A stretch of DNA of 64,000 nucleotides from Olleya marilimosa CAM030 (GCF_000518485.1 NZ_JADR01000001.1:1-64000), one strand, 5' to 3'; positions 40,805-50,611 are shown, numbered from the stretch's first letter. The notes: generated from the sequence alone by a model not told the origin. Numbers and translations are program-made.

Positions 40805-43800
40805 CTAGCGTTTTAAGGTAAAATGATTTTTATAAATTCTGCCATCTTGTAATTTTACAGTAAACCAATAATCATTAGTAGGCATAGGGATACCATTTAC
40901 AGTACCATCCCAACCTATACTTGTTGGTGTAAACTGGGTTAATAGTTTACCATATCTATCAAAAATTTGAATGATAGATTTGGGTTGAAACTGAGACGAC
41001 ACACCATATACTTGCCAATAGTCATTACTACCATCGTTGTTTGGTGTGAAAAATAATGGAAATCCAACAACAGAAAACAATTGGTTTACTACACCACAAT
41101 TGTTTTTTACATCCTTAATATTTACTGAGTAAAAACCTGGTTTGACATTATTAAAGGTATTACTTTCTTGATAACCAAAAGACAAACCTTCTTCGTTTAT
41201 TATTTCGTAAAGATATTCTCCTTCTCCTGAGGCTAAAATTGTGACAATATTATTATTAATGTTTCCGTCAATAACTTCTATATTATCAATAGTTGCAATA
41301 TTTGAAGACTCAACAATAATGGTTTTAGTTTTAGAGCATCCATCAACAGTAGTTGCTGTTACAGTATATGTTCCAACGGTATTAACAGCTATACTAGCAG
41401 TTGTTTGGCCAGTAGACCATAAATAATAATAGGTGTTACTTAAAGGTGTAGAGGCACTTAATTGTATAGTTTCAGGAAACTGATTTAAACAATACAAGAG
41501 TGTTTCATCATTGGATAGTTGTGGTAATGGTTTTACGGTTAAAAACACTTGATTTATACCATAGCATGCATTATTATTTTCTGCTCTAGCATAAATTGTT
41601 TGATTATATGGTGTGGTGTTGTTATAAATTAAGGGTAATGCATTGGTTTCAGTTAAGGCATCATCATACGTCTCGTAGTAATTTAATGTAATTCCTGGAG
41701 GTAGAAGTGTCAACATATCTGTAGAAAAATCTTCTAAATTAAAGGTGTTGATACCATCTTCTGAACCTAATTCATCACACACTATTGGTGCAGTGTAATC
41801 CGAAATTTGTGTAACGCTAACTTCTAAAATAACTTCAGTAATTGCTTTGCAACTTGAAGTAGTATTAGTGGTAACAGCATAAATTGTTTGCGGATTTGAA
41901 GCATTATTATAAGCTCCAGCACTTAACGGGTTGGTTTCTGTTTCTGCATTAGTCATACTACTATAAAAAGTGGTACTTGTATTAGTAGCATTATTGGTAA
42001 TATCTGGAATTGCTTGATTTAAATTAAAGGTAGTAAAACCGTCTGGAACGCCATCCTCATCACATTGAAACAAGATTTGGTTATTAGCTTCAGGTACAGG
42101 ATTAATATTAATAACAAAACTTGAAGTTGTATAACAGTCGGTATTATTGCTGTTTTCTAATCTAACATATATTGTTTCGGTAAAAGGTGTTGCGTTATAA
42201 TAATTTGTTGGTAATGGATTAGTATTATTATCTGCGTCTAACTGCGTGTTATGATAAGAAATATCATATACAGCAGGACTTAAGGAATTGTAGACTTGAG
42301 CGTTATAAAATGATAAGTCTACGGTTGATTGTCCATTTGTGTCATCTCCATCAGTAGTATCATCACAAACAGAATAATCCATTAAAGTGTTTATGGTAGG
42401 CGTATTATAAACTTCTAAATTAAAACTAGTGGTGTCAAAACAATTAGGGTTATTTGTATTGTAAACTCTAGCAAAAATGGTTTCAATAGGATTGGAATTA
42501 GTGTATGGGCTTTCTAATTGATTTTCGTCTAAATCTGCATCTATTTGTGATAAGTAGTATTGCACATTATATTGAAGTGGATCTTGACCATTTAATATAC
42601 TAGCCTCTTGTAATTGCAAATCAAATGTTGAGGTTGCATCATTATCATCGTCACAAACTATTAAGTCGCTAGGTTGTGTAGCAACTGGTATCTCATAATA
42701 ACTAACAATAGCTTGTCCTTCTTTTATTTCACAATCACTAGTAGTAGGATCTATAATGACTTCATAATTACCTGCTTCATCAATAAATAACTCATATGGA
42801 ATTGCTGGAGTTGGTATAGCGACTTCATCTTTAGTCCATGTATAGATTGCTCCAGGAATAGCTTCTGCAACTAAAGTATACGTATCTCCAGTACATAATG
42901 GTAATATTACTGTGTTATCATCATCTGTTGGGATAATATCTATTTTTTCTGAAAAATAAGAGGTTATAAAAGGCGGAAGACCTTGTCGTGATGATCTACC
43001 CATTAAGTCTATTACTGCATGTTGATAATCTGCCTCTTGACCTAAGGTGTTTGGACTGTTTATAACACTTAAAAACGGAATGCCTTGATCATAAGTTGCA
43101 CTTAAAGATCGATAAATCCTACCATTAGGACCAAGTTGTAAAGCACTTCTATACATCACTCTTTCGTCTAAAACTTCTTCTGTTGCACTAATATTTGTGG
43201 CAGTTAAATCATATTGCAATAAAGCACCATATTGTGCACTTGGGTTATCAAAATTAGAACCACTTGTTTCGTAATATGTTGAAACGTATAATACTTGATT
43301 ATTGGGTGAAAACTCGACACCATAAGCAGATTGTGGTTTTCCGCTTGGCGAAAGATTAGTAGGAATATTAATTGAGTTACTTACAATACCAGTTGCAGGA
43401 TCAAAATCAAGTAGGCGCAATCCATCACTAATATTTGCCAAAGCAAGTTTTGTTCCGTCTGGAGAAAATTTTAAATAGCCTCGTCTTTGGTTTATAGTAT
43501 AAGGTAATGAAGAAATTACAGGTGTGGTATTAATACCAGTTGCACTAACCTCAAAAGCATAAAATGTGTTATTGTTGGTATCTGTCGCACTTGAATTAGT
43601 TAAGGCATCATTACTACCAAAGGTTACTACCCAAATGTTTTGTGATTCGCAATCTTTTAAAACAGCACTTAGTTTTTCGCTTGCTTTATGTAATAAAAAT
43701 TGATTTTTAACTGTTACATCACCAAAGCCACTATTTAGCGTAATATCAACAACAGAGTAATTAAAACCATTATCAGGAGTCCCTTCAAAAGTGGTGTCTT

Positions 43801-44146
43801 GGGTAAAAATATAGTAAATATTTGGATCACCAGGTTTAGGCACTATAATAGCCGATTGTGTACTGGATTGGTTACCAAATAAACCAGTTCCATTAGGCAT
43901 TATGTTGTGCTGCCTGTCATATACATTTTCTCCGTTTGTGTAAAATAATAAATTACCTGTACTATCAGAGATGCTTGTACAACCTTCCTCAGTAGATAAT
44001 TGTCCATCTGTTAAAGCACTAACCTGGTTAGTTGATGGGTCAAATGTTATACCAGCATTATTTCCAAAATACCAATTTGCAGCTTCGTTTTGAGCAGATA
44101 GGCCATGTGCACATAGTACAGCAAAAATTAATAATATCTTTTTCAT
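40805..44146 (-). CDS. T9SS type B surface protein with beta-propeller, 4 repeat modules
   Basis: This 1113-residue secreted protein has a signal peptide (MKKILLIFAVLCAHGLSA). A beta-propeller-like domain spans about 20-395 (NWYFGNNAGITFDPSTNQ, LKFSPDGTKLALANIS, VEFSPNNQVLYVSTYYE). An Ig-like domain and four CDxxxDGxxTFDL modules (from about 545) come next, then a second Ig-like part and a type B sorting domain (FFTPNNDGSNDYWQVYG, IFDRYGKLLTQF, GWDGTVNG, DYWFTVKL, HFTLKR). It is the first gene of the four-gene adhesin run on the minus strand. Confidence 0.9.
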   Translation of the reverse strand: MKKILLIFAVLCAHGLSAQNEAANWYFGNNAGITFDPSTNQVSALTDGQLSTEEGCTSISDSTGNLLFYTNGENVYDRQHNIMPNGTGLFGNQSSTQSAIIVPKPGDPNIYYIFTQDTTFEGTPDNGFNYSVVDITLNSGFGDVTVKNQFLLHKASEKLSAVLKDCESQNIWVVTFGSNDALTNSSATDTNNNTFYAFEVSATGINTTPVISSLPYTINQRRGYLKFSPDGTKLALANISDGLRLLDFDPATGIVSNSINIPTNLSPSGKPQSAYGVEFSPNNQVLYVSTYYETSGSNFDNPSAQYGALLQYDLTATNISATEEVLDERVMYRSALQLGPNGRIYRSLSATYDQGIPFLSVINSPNTLGQEADYQHAVIDLMGRSSRQGLPPFITSYFSEKIDIIPTDDDNTVILPLCTGDTYTLVAEAIPGAIYTWTKDEVAIPTPAIPYELFIDEAGNYEVIIDPTTSDCEIKEGQAIVSYYEIPVATQPSDLIVCDDDNDATSTFDLQLQEASILNGQDPLQYNVQYYLSQIDADLDENQLESPYTNSNPIETIFARVYNTNNPNCFDTTSFNLEVYNTPTINTLMDYSVCDDTTDGDDTNGQSTVDLSFYNAQVYNSLSPAVYDISYHNTQLDADNNTNPLPTNYYNATPFTETIYVRLENSNNTDCYTTSSFVININPVPEANNQILFQCDEDGVPDGFTTFNLNQAIPDITNNATNTSTTFYSSMTNAETETNPLSAGAYNNASNPQTIYAVTTNTTSSCKAITEVILEVSVTQISDYTAPIVCDELGSEDGINTFNLEDFSTDMLTLLPPGITLNYYETYDDALTETNALPLIYNNTTPYNQTIYARAENNNACYGINQVFLTVKPLPQLSNDETLLYCLNQFPETIQLSASTPLSNTYYYLWSTGQTTASIAVNTVGTYTVTATTVDGCSKTKTIIVESSNIATIDNIEVIDGNINNNIVTILASGEGEYLYEIINEEGLSFGYQESNTFNNVKPGFYSVNIKDVKNNCGVVNQLFSVVGFPLFFTPNNDGSNDYWQVYGVSSQFQPKSIIQIFDRYGKLLTQFTPTSIGWDGTVNGIPMPTNDYWFTVKLQDGRIYKNHFTLKR

Positions 44147-44228
44147 TTCTTTTTTCTAGCTAATGCTAGTAAAGATATTATAATTTTATCTTAAACATAA
44201 ATGTCTGATGTTAAAAAGGGGTAATCAA

Positions 44229-45053
44229 TTACAGGTCTCTTTTTTGTAATAGTTTATATGAGCAATAAATAAATATTGTAGTCCACACTGCAACTATACC
44301 TATCTCTTGCCAATGTACTGCATAATCGTAGATAAGTTCTGTTTTTTCAGGAGACTTCATAGCTACAATACGTCTAAAGGGTTCGTCAATTAATTTCCAC
44401 ATAGATTTTAACGGAAAGTAGTTGTGTATTTTAGTTGCTATATCGTCATCATAATTTTTTAATATAATACCGTATATTATCCATTCTACAATAAATAGTA
44501 TAAACAAGAAGGCTAAAGCAAATGCAGATCTTTTTATTAAAACAGCAGCAAAAAGACATAAGCTAAAAAAACCAATCAGTTTTACAAAATAAGCTAGTAA
44601 AAAAATGCTTTCGCTAAACATATAGTAGGTTTCACTATCACCATTATAATACAATCCAATTGCTAAGGTTAGTATACCAACAAGCAGTGTAGATATTACT
44701 GAGAAAAATAGCAGTGCATAAAACTTAGATAGGATAAATTCTTTTTTACTTAAACCATCAATAAGGTTTTGTTTTATGGTTTTGTTGCTGTATTCATTAC
44801 CTATCATGCTAACTACAACTATAGCAAAAAACAGCTTAAATAATGCTGCAAAAAAAGTGGTGATATGCCATATGTAAGGAAAATCAAAGATACCAACACT
44901 ACCTAAATCTATGGTAAATAGACCAAAAAAGTTAATTTTAAAGGAAGACAGTAAAATGATAAAAAATGGTAATATAAATGAAAAGAAAATTAAGATTTTG
45001 CTAATCCTATTTTCTAAAAGTTTTTGTAATTCTATTTGTAAAAGTCGTAACAT
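44229..45053 (-). CDS. ABC-2 type permease
   Basis: This 274-residue inner-membrane protein has six hydrophobic segments (about 20-40, 60-80, 105-130, 145-165, 175-195, 245-262). The N-terminal LRLLQIELQKLLENRISKILIFFSF and the EYSNKTIKQNLIDGLSKKEFILSKFYA coupling region are typical of ABC-2 exporter permeases that pair with a separate ATPase. That ATPase is encoded 19 bp upstream on the same strand. Substrate unknown; it could be a lipid, drug or peptide. Confidence 0.88.
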   Translation of the reverse strand: MLRLLQIELQKLLENRISKILIFFSFILPFFIILLSSFKINFFGLFTIDLGSVGIFDFPYIWHITTFFAALFKLFFAIVVVSMIGNEYSNKTIKQNLIDGLSKKEFILSKFYALLFFSVISTLLVGILTLAIGLYYNGDSETYYMFSESIFLLAYFVKLIGFFSLCLFAAVLIKRSAFALAFLFILFIVEWIIYGIILKNYDDDIATKIHNYFPLKSMWKLIDEPFRRIVAMKSPEKTELIYDYAVHWQEIGIVAVWTTIFIYCSYKLLQKRDL

Positions 45054-45072
45054 GATTGGTTGTTTTGATTGA

Positions 45073-45981
45073 TTAGTTTTGGTCCACTAAATTGTCTGTA
45101 AGCTGAAGAAATTGCTCTTCTAAACTTTCTTTTCTAAGCACTAAATGTGATAAGGCTATACCATTATCTATTAATTCTTTATTAAAAGTTGAAGCTGACA
45201 TTGGTGCGTCTAAAAAGGCAGTAATTAGATCATCTGTTACTTTGGTGTTTTTTATGTTTGGATGGTTATTTAAATAGGTTACAAGTTGTTCTGGATTATC
45301 ACATTTTAGCTCAAAAAAGCCTTCACTAGATATCATTTGGTCTACAGGTCCTTCATATAATTTGTGACCTTTTCTAAGTACAACTACATGAGAACAAACT
45401 TTTTCAACTTCATCTAATAAATGTGATGCTAATAAAATGGTTGTGCCTTGGCTTGCAATATCTTTTATAATAGCTCTAATTTGATGTATTCCCTGAGGAT
45501 CTAATCCGTTTGTGGGTTCATCTAAAATTAATATTTCAGGATCGTTTAATAAGGCAGATGCTATTGCTAAACGCTGTTTCATCCCTAACGAGAAAGTTTT
45601 AAACTTACTTTCTTTTCTGTCCAAAAGACCAACTAATTCTAGTTTCTCGTCAATTTTGTCTTCACTAATTTCTTTAATCTTACAGACTAATTTTAAGTTT
45701 TTGTAAGCAGACATGTATGGATAAAAGTTAGGACGCTCAATAATAGCTCCTACTTTTTTTAAGGCGTTATGTGTAGAGGTTTGTCCATCAAACCAACTAA
45801 AGCTTCCGCTAGTTTTATTTACAACATTTAAGGTAATGCCTAAAGTAGTTGATTTACCACTACCATTAGGTCCTAAAATGCCATAGACATTTCCTTTTTT
45901 TATGGTAAAGGATAAATTGTTTACAGCAGTTAAATTGCCATATTTTTTAGTTAGATTACTAATGGTTAAAATTGTTTCCAA
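45073..45981 (-). CDS. ABC exporter ATP-binding protein
   Basis: This 302-residue ATPase has Walker A GPNGSGKS (about 36-43), signature FSLGMKQ, Walker B ILILDEPTNGLDP and the switch His in LASHLLDEVE. The C-terminal ~90 residues resemble the regulatory tail of ABC-2 (lantibiotic-immunity- or bacitracin-type) exporter ATPases. It precedes its permease by 19 bp. It is divergent from the kinase-like gene at 46080. Confidence 0.92.
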   Translation of the reverse strand: METILTISNLTKKYGNLTAVNNLSFTIKKGNVYGILGPNGSGKSTTLGITLNVVNKTSGSFSWFDGQTSTHNALKKVGAIIERPNFYPYMSAYKNLKLVCKIKEISEDKIDEKLELVGLLDRKESKFKTFSLGMKQRLAIASALLNDPEILILDEPTNGLDPQGIHQIRAIIKDIASQGTTILLASHLLDEVEKVCSHVVVLRKGHKLYEGPVDQMISSEGFFELKCDNPEQLVTYLNNHPNIKNTKVTDDLITAFLDAPMSASTFNKELIDNGIALSHLVLRKESLEEQFLQLTDNLVDQN

Positions 45982-46055
45982 GAGGTGTGGTTTTTTGATT
46001 GGTTTAAAAGTAAGACGATTGATTGGTAAAAATGTTACAATTTAAAAATTAGTTA

Positions 46056-46063
46056 TAAATTTG
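46056..46063 (+). promoter_or_regulatory. -7 element (TAAATTTG) that decides the next start codon
   Basis: TAAATTTG matches TAnnTTTG and ends one base before the ATG at 46065. Transcription should begin near 46070, past that ATG, so the next ATG at 46080 is the likely start. Confidence 0.5.
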
Positions 46064-46079
46064 AATGACAGAAAAACTT

Positions 46080-47138
46080 ATGAAAGATTTAAAAATTTCT
46101 AAAAAAAAACCATCCTACCCAATTAATGATAGATTGAGTAGTTATTTGTCCGATTATAACCGTAATTCTAAAATTACAATACTGTATGATGACCTTTTGC
46201 GTTTTCAAGGGTCTGTAACCGTTTATGATAAAGATGATAATGACACCTTATGGATACGAGTTTATTTTAGTGAGTTTGATAGAGCCGAAATTGATTTAAG
46301 TCTAAAAAAAGTATATAGTAGATTACACTCTGATGGTAACGAGACTAATAATGCGTTTTTAAATATTGATGCTATAGATTACTGCACCTTTGGTAACTCT
46401 AAACCTTTTAGAATTAAAATCCGAAATGTTTTAAATGATAACTATACCTATTTTTATGTCAAAAAAGCTGATGCATCACGTATTTATGGTTTAGAGTTAG
46501 AGCATATGTTGTCGCCATACCACTTAAATTTTATGGTTCATGGTAATACTTTAATTGAAGAGCATATTGCAGGAATACCTGGAGATGTATTTATTGATAC
46601 CATGTTGGATGATTGTTCTGAATCTGAAAAATCACAAATAGCTAAAGAGTTTGTTAAATTTAACGAGCGTTGTATGATTAGACTACTTGGCGATATGCGC
46701 TCTTATAATTACGTAGTTGTGCCAACCCATGACTTTGATCATGTGGTGTTTAAAATTAGAGCTATAGATTTTGACCAACAATGTTATGAAGGCAAGTTTA
46801 ATGTGTATAGACCTCAGTTTTTTAAAGAAAATTTAAGGTTGGTCGAGTTGGTTGTAAGTAAGTTTAAAAAAGCGTCCATAGATCAATATAAAATTGAAGA
46901 ACGTAGTATCGTAGCTAAGCGTATGATTAGTTATAATGTTCGGTTGGAGCGATTGTTAGATTGTATGACTCATGATGTTATATCCAACGAAGAAAACATT
47001 GCGCTTCTAAAAACCAAAATCCATGAATATACCATGGATTTAGAGTTTAAAAAAAGTGAAAATATGGGTGGAATTTTAAAAAATGCTTTGGAGTTTGTAA
47101 AACGTAATTATGAAGACGTTAATACAAAGGATTTTTAA
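46080..47138 (+). CDS. protein kinase-like fold protein of unknown function
   Basis: This 352-residue cytosolic protein has no family I can name, but its second half shows a kinase-like pattern: FYVKKADASRIYGLELEHMLS (possible ATP-binding Lys and alpha-C Glu), a hinge-like EEHIAGIPGD, a catalytic-loop-like LGDMRSYNYVVVP (D205...N210) and IRAIDFDQQ (D230, in the place of DFG). This is the spacing of kinase and aminoglycoside phosphotransferase families. A helical, charged C-terminal region follows. The start at 46080 is chosen because the promoter overlaps the upstream ATG. Its stop overlaps the next convergent gene by 4 bp. Confidence 0.75.
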   Translation: MKDLKISKKKPSYPINDRLSSYLSDYNRNSKITILYDDLLRFQGSVTVYDKDDNDTLWIRVYFSEFDRAEIDLSLKKVYSRLHSDGNETNNAFLNIDAIDYCTFGNSKPFRIKIRNVLNDNYTYFYVKKADASRIYGLELEHMLSPYHLNFMVHGNTLIEEHIAGIPGDVFIDTMLDDCSESEKSQIAKEFVKFNERCMIRLLGDMRSYNYVVVPTHDFDHVVFKIRAIDFDQQCYEGKFNVYRPQFFKENLRLVELVVSKFKKASIDQYKIEERSIVAKRMISYNVRLERLLDCMTHDVISNEENIALLKTKIHEYTMDLEFKKSENMGGILKNALEFVKRNYEDVNTKDF

Positions 47139-47650
47139 TTCCAGTTCTCTTCAAAGTCTAGATTATCATAATCGTCGATGTTAAAATCGTCATCAAAATC
47201 GTCATAATCGTCATTACTTTCTGCTTCAAATATTTTGTCAGGAGCTTCAGTAGGAACTTGACCTTGTACATACATTAGGTTAGGGTAATCAACACCTTCT
47301 GCAACTTCAACAATTTCAGCTAATTCAACAAAAAAGGTCCACATATTCATAAAGTCATAGACATAAATTAATTTAGTTTGTGCCTCATGTACAGTGTCAG
47401 ACAGGTTAGTTTCATTCATTAACCTAACATCATTTAAACCATCACTCATGTCAAAAAGGCTAATTTCTTCACCTTGATTCCATTCATCATCACTTAAATA
47501 AAACGATGCCATTTCGGTACCATCAAAGCCAAAACACTGTGTGATAACATTATGTAAATCTTCTAGAGTATCGCTTTCGCGAATTTCAAAATCTCTGAAA
47601 ATATCTTCTTCTGTATCGTTGTCTAGTATAACTCTAAATCTGTAAATCAT
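47135..47650 (-). CDS. pRiA4b ORF-3 / IS1096 TnpR passenger-like protein
   Basis: This 171-residue protein begins MIYRFRVILDNDTEEDIFRDFEIRESDTLEDLHNVITQCFGF and continues MASFYLSDDEWNQG and YVYDFMNMWTFFVELAEI, the pattern of the pRiA4b ORF-3 family. The family name comes from transposon or plasmid passengers, but no transposase or inverted repeat is nearby, so this is a chromosomal member. The last 30 residues are very acidic (NDDYDDFDDDFNIDDYDNLDF). Role unknown. Stops of this gene and the kinase-like gene overlap by 4 bp (TTAA). Confidence 0.82.
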   Translation of the reverse strand: MIYRFRVILDNDTEEDIFRDFEIRESDTLEDLHNVITQCFGFDGTEMASFYLSDDEWNQGEEISLFDMSDGLNDVRLMNETNLSDTVHEAQTKLIYVYDFMNMWTFFVELAEIVEVAEGVDYPNLMYVQGQVPTEAPDKIFEAESNDDYDDFDDDFNIDDYDNLDFEENWN

Positions 47651-47689
47651 AATAATAAAATAAGGGTGTAAAGATACTGCTTTTAGGTG

Positions 47690-48706
47690 TTATTTACTAA
47701 AGCGATGTAACGTAAATGTCATTGCGCTTAGTAATAAAAACGCACCAACTTGATGAGCAACACCTAACCAAACCGGAACTTGTAATATTAAAGTAAAAAC
47801 GCCTAAAATAAATTGAAAAAAGACTAGGTATAATAATGCGTTTAATGCTCTGCGTTGGTAATTGGTTTCGACATATTTTTTTCCTTTAAAGTAAATTAAC
47901 AAAATAAATATGACTACAACATAAGCTAACGTTCTGTGTACAAATTGCACACCACTTTTACCTTCTGTTAGGTTGGCAAATAGGCTGTCTCGTTCTATAT
48001 AAACGCTTTCATGGATAAATTTTCCTTCGCTCATCATTGGCCAATGGTTATGTACCCAACCTGCATCTAATCCTGCTACAAACGCACCATAAATAATTTG
48101 AATTAATAGAACTAATGTACCAACTTTTACCAGTCTGTTAAAACTAGTGTTTACAATTTTATTGTAAGGAAACATTAAATCCAATGCGACCCAAAAAGTA
48201 GCAGAAAAGGTTATAAAAGCAGTAGTTAGGTGCATGGCTAACCTATAATGGCTAACGTCTGGTCTATCCACTAAGCCACTTTTAACCATGTACCATCCTA
48301 AAAAGCCTTGCAATGCACCTAGACACATTAACCCAATGGACTTTTTAATGGTAGGTTTGGTAAGTTGTTTGGTGATTAAAAAGTATAAAAACGGTAAGAA
48401 AAACACCAATCCTATAAAACGTCCAATAACACGATGGATCCACTCCCAAAAGTAAATATCCTTAAATTCCTCAATAGTAAAATGTGTGTTTAGTTTTTGG
48501 TACTCTGGATATTGTTTGTATAAATCAAAAGCTTCTTGCCACTCTACATCATTCATAGGCGGAATGGTGCCTGAAATAAGTTTGTAATTTGAAATGGATA
48601 AGCCTGAGTGCGTTAGTCGTGTAATACCACCAACAATTACCATTATAAAAATTAGTACACATCCTGTTAACAACCAATAGATGACTTTTTTGTTATCTTT
48701 TTTCAT
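47690..48706 (-). CDS. ctaA: heme A synthase (COX15/CtaA)
   Basis: This 338-residue inner-membrane enzyme hydroxylates heme O to heme A for cytochrome oxidase. It has eight predicted membrane segments in two four-helix halves. Conserved pieces are GGITRLTHSGLSISNYKLISGTIPP, FKDIYFWEWIHRVIGRFIG (heme-ligand His), HYRLAMHLT, FVHRTLAYV and VAHQVGAFLLLS with further ligand histidines. The length fits the proteobacterial COX15-type class. It lies 16 bp downstream of the GNAT gene start side, in a minus-strand run of housekeeping genes. Confidence 0.93.
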   Translation of the reverse strand: MKKDNKKVIYWLLTGCVLIFIMVIVGGITRLTHSGLSISNYKLISGTIPPMNDVEWQEAFDLYKQYPEYQKLNTHFTIEEFKDIYFWEWIHRVIGRFIGLVFFLPFLYFLITKQLTKPTIKKSIGLMCLGALQGFLGWYMVKSGLVDRPDVSHYRLAMHLTTAFITFSATFWVALDLMFPYNKIVNTSFNRLVKVGTLVLLIQIIYGAFVAGLDAGWVHNHWPMMSEGKFIHESVYIERDSLFANLTEGKSGVQFVHRTLAYVVVIFILLIYFKGKKYVETNYQRRALNALLYLVFFQFILGVFTLILQVPVWLGVAHQVGAFLLLSAMTFTLHRFSK

Positions 48707-48722
48707 TGCCTTTTTCTTTTTT

Positions 48723-49175
48723 TTACAATTCTTTTTTAAAACATAAGCTTTCGCTTATGCCTTGATATTGACCGTAATTTTCAGTGATTTGATAATTACA
48801 TTTTTTATACAAATTAATAGCTTCAATTTGTCTAATTCCTGTTTCTAAAATACTAAATGTAAAACCTGATGCTTTTGCCCATTGCTCTAAGGCTTCCAAA
48901 ATTTGTGAAGCCACACCTTGTCCTCTTGCTGCTTCTGTGGTAAACATGCGTTTTATTTCGACTGTATTTTTACTAAATTTTTTAAAGGCACCACAGCCAA
49001 CAGGTTTACTGTCTTTATAAGCAATTATAACGTTGTTAATGTTTTGCAATCCATTATATTGGTTATAAAATGCGTGGTCATCACCATCTGTGATTTTTAA
49101 AAAATCATCTAATTGTTTGACAAGACTTTTAAAGTCGGTACTATCAGAATTGGTTTTACGTAATTCTAACATCAT
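48723..49175 (-). CDS. GNAT family N-acetyltransferase
   Basis: This 150-residue protein has the GNAT core: IAYKDSKPVGCGAFKKF, VEIKRMFTTEAARGQGVASQILEALEQWA (the acetyl-CoA-binding RGQGVA loop), FSILETGIRQIEAINLYKKCNYQ. Length and motifs fit a single-domain acetyltransferase acting on an unknown amine. It starts 5 bp after the CCA-adding enzyme's stop on the same strand and is probably in one operon with it. Confidence 0.88.
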   Translation of the reverse strand: MMLELRKTNSDSTDFKSLVKQLDDFLKITDGDDHAFYNQYNGLQNINNVIIAYKDSKPVGCGAFKKFSKNTVEIKRMFTTEAARGQGVASQILEALEQWAKASGFTFSILETGIRQIEAINLYKKCNYQITENYGQYQGISESLCFKKEL

Positions 49176-49180
49176 CCAAA

Positions 49181-50611
49181 TTAATTAGCAGTTAAGCCTA
49201 ATTGTTCTCCTTTTTTAAGCATTAGATTAAAAGCAGCTTCATGTTGGTTAGGAATTTCGCCTTCCAGAATCGCTTCTTTAATTGCTTCTTTTATTATACC
49301 AATTTCTTTTGAAGGTTTAAGATTAAAGGTTTTCATGATTTCTTCACCTGAAACTGGTGGTTGAAAATTTCTGATGTGATCCTTTTCTTCTACTTCTATA
49401 ATTTTTTCTCTAACAATCTTAAAATTGTTGTGATATTTTTGAAAACGTTTTGGGTTTTTTGTTGTGATATCAGCTTCGCAAAGCGTCATTAAATCATCTA
49501 CATAATCTCCTGCGTCAAATACTAAACGTCTAACTGCCGAGTCTGTTACAATGTCCTGTGCTAAAACTATTGGTCTAGAACTCATAAACACCATTTTTTG
49601 GACAAATTTCATTTTGTCATTTAATGGCATTTTTAAACGCTTAAATAAATGATATACCATTTTGGAGCCTTCAAACTCATGACCATGAAAGGTCCAACCC
49701 ACTTTTTTACTAAAACGTTTTGTTGGTGCTTTACCTATGTCATGTAATAATGCTGCCCAACGTAACCATACGTCGTCTGTGTTTTTAGCAATGTTGTCAA
49801 CCACTTCTAACGAGTGGTAAAAGTTGTCTTTGTGTGTTTGTCCTTCTACTTCGTCTATACCTTTTAAATTGGTAAGTTCTGGCAATATATGACTTAAAAG
49901 TTTTGTTTTTTCTAAAAGTAAAAATCCTTTAGAAGGGACTGGACTTTCTAGTATTTTATTAAGTTCAACAATTATACGCTCTTTTGTAATTATGTCTAAG
50001 CGTTGATTGTTTCTTGTAATGGCATTTAGTGATTCGTCTTCTATTATAAAATCTAGTTGCGTTGCAAATCTAATAGCACGCATCATGCGTAATGGATCGT
50101 CACTATAGGTAATGTCTGGATTTAGAGGTGTTTTTATAATCTTGTTTTCTAAATCTTGTATGCCATTAAAAGGGTCTAATAAATCACCAAAATTGGATTG
50201 TGATAAGCTTAAGGCTAATGCATTTATGGTGAAATCACGACGGTTTTGATCGTCTTGTAATGTTCCGTTTTCTACTACAGGATTACGACTATCTTCGTTG
50301 TAAGATTCTTTTCGTGCACCTACAAACTCGATTTCGATATCCTTATAGCGCAACATAGCTGTACCATAAGTTTTAAAAACTTGTACTTTAGGCTTATTGG
50401 GTAATAATTTTGCAACAGCTCTAGCTAGTTCAATTCCGCTACCAACTGCTACAATGTCAATATCTTTAGCATCACCTCTTTGTAATAAGTAGTCTCTAAC
50501 AAAACCACCAATAACATAGCTGTCTAAATTTAAGTTTTTAGAGGCTTCAGAAATAATTTTAAATATTGGGTTTTGTAAGGCGTCTTTGTAATTCATTGTA
50601 AATTTACTCAC
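49181..50611 (-). CDS. cca: CCA tRNA nucleotidyltransferase with HD domain
   Basis: This 476-residue class II nucleotidyltransferase adds CCA to tRNA 3' ends. The head has SYVIGGFVRDYLLQRGDAKDIDIVAVG (G-G and D-x-D catalytic motifs), RRDFTINALALS and DPLRMMRAIRFATQL. An HD phosphohydrolase domain follows (LLHDIGKAPTKRF, HGHEFEGSKM). The C-terminal part is helical. It is needed in this genome because the tRNA-Thr gene at 5524 does not encode CCA. It overlaps the upstream tsaC gene by 8 bp. Confidence 0.93.
   Translation of the reverse strand: MSKFTMNYKDALQNPIFKIISEASKNLNLDSYVIGGFVRDYLLQRGDAKDIDIVAVGSGIELARAVAKLLPNKPKVQVFKTYGTAMLRYKDIEIEFVGARKESYNEDSRNPVVENGTLQDDQNRRDFTINALALSLSQSNFGDLLDPFNGIQDLENKIIKTPLNPDITYSDDPLRMMRAIRFATQLDFIIEDESLNAITRNNQRLDIITKERIIVELNKILESPVPSKGFLLLEKTKLLSHILPELTNLKGIDEVEGQTHKDNFYHSLEVVDNIAKNTDDVWLRWAALLHDIGKAPTKRFSKKVGWTFHGHEFEGSKMVYHLFKRLKMPLNDKMKFVQKMVFMSSRPIVLAQDIVTDSAVRRLVFDAGDYVDDLMTLCEADITTKNPKRFQKYHNNFKIVREKIIEVEEKDHIRNFQPPVSGEEIMKTFNLKPSKEIGIIKEAIKEAILEGEIPNQHEAAFNLMLKKGEQLGLTAN

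Noticed and set aside
44229-45981. ABC exporter beside the adhesins as a T9SS-specific transporter
   Set aside because: The T9SS does not use an ABC-2 exporter; an 80-bp gap and generic motifs give no functional link.
47135-47650. IS1096 passenger-like gene as evidence of a mobile element
   Set aside because: No transposase, terminal inverted repeats or target duplications nearby; the family is often chromosomal.
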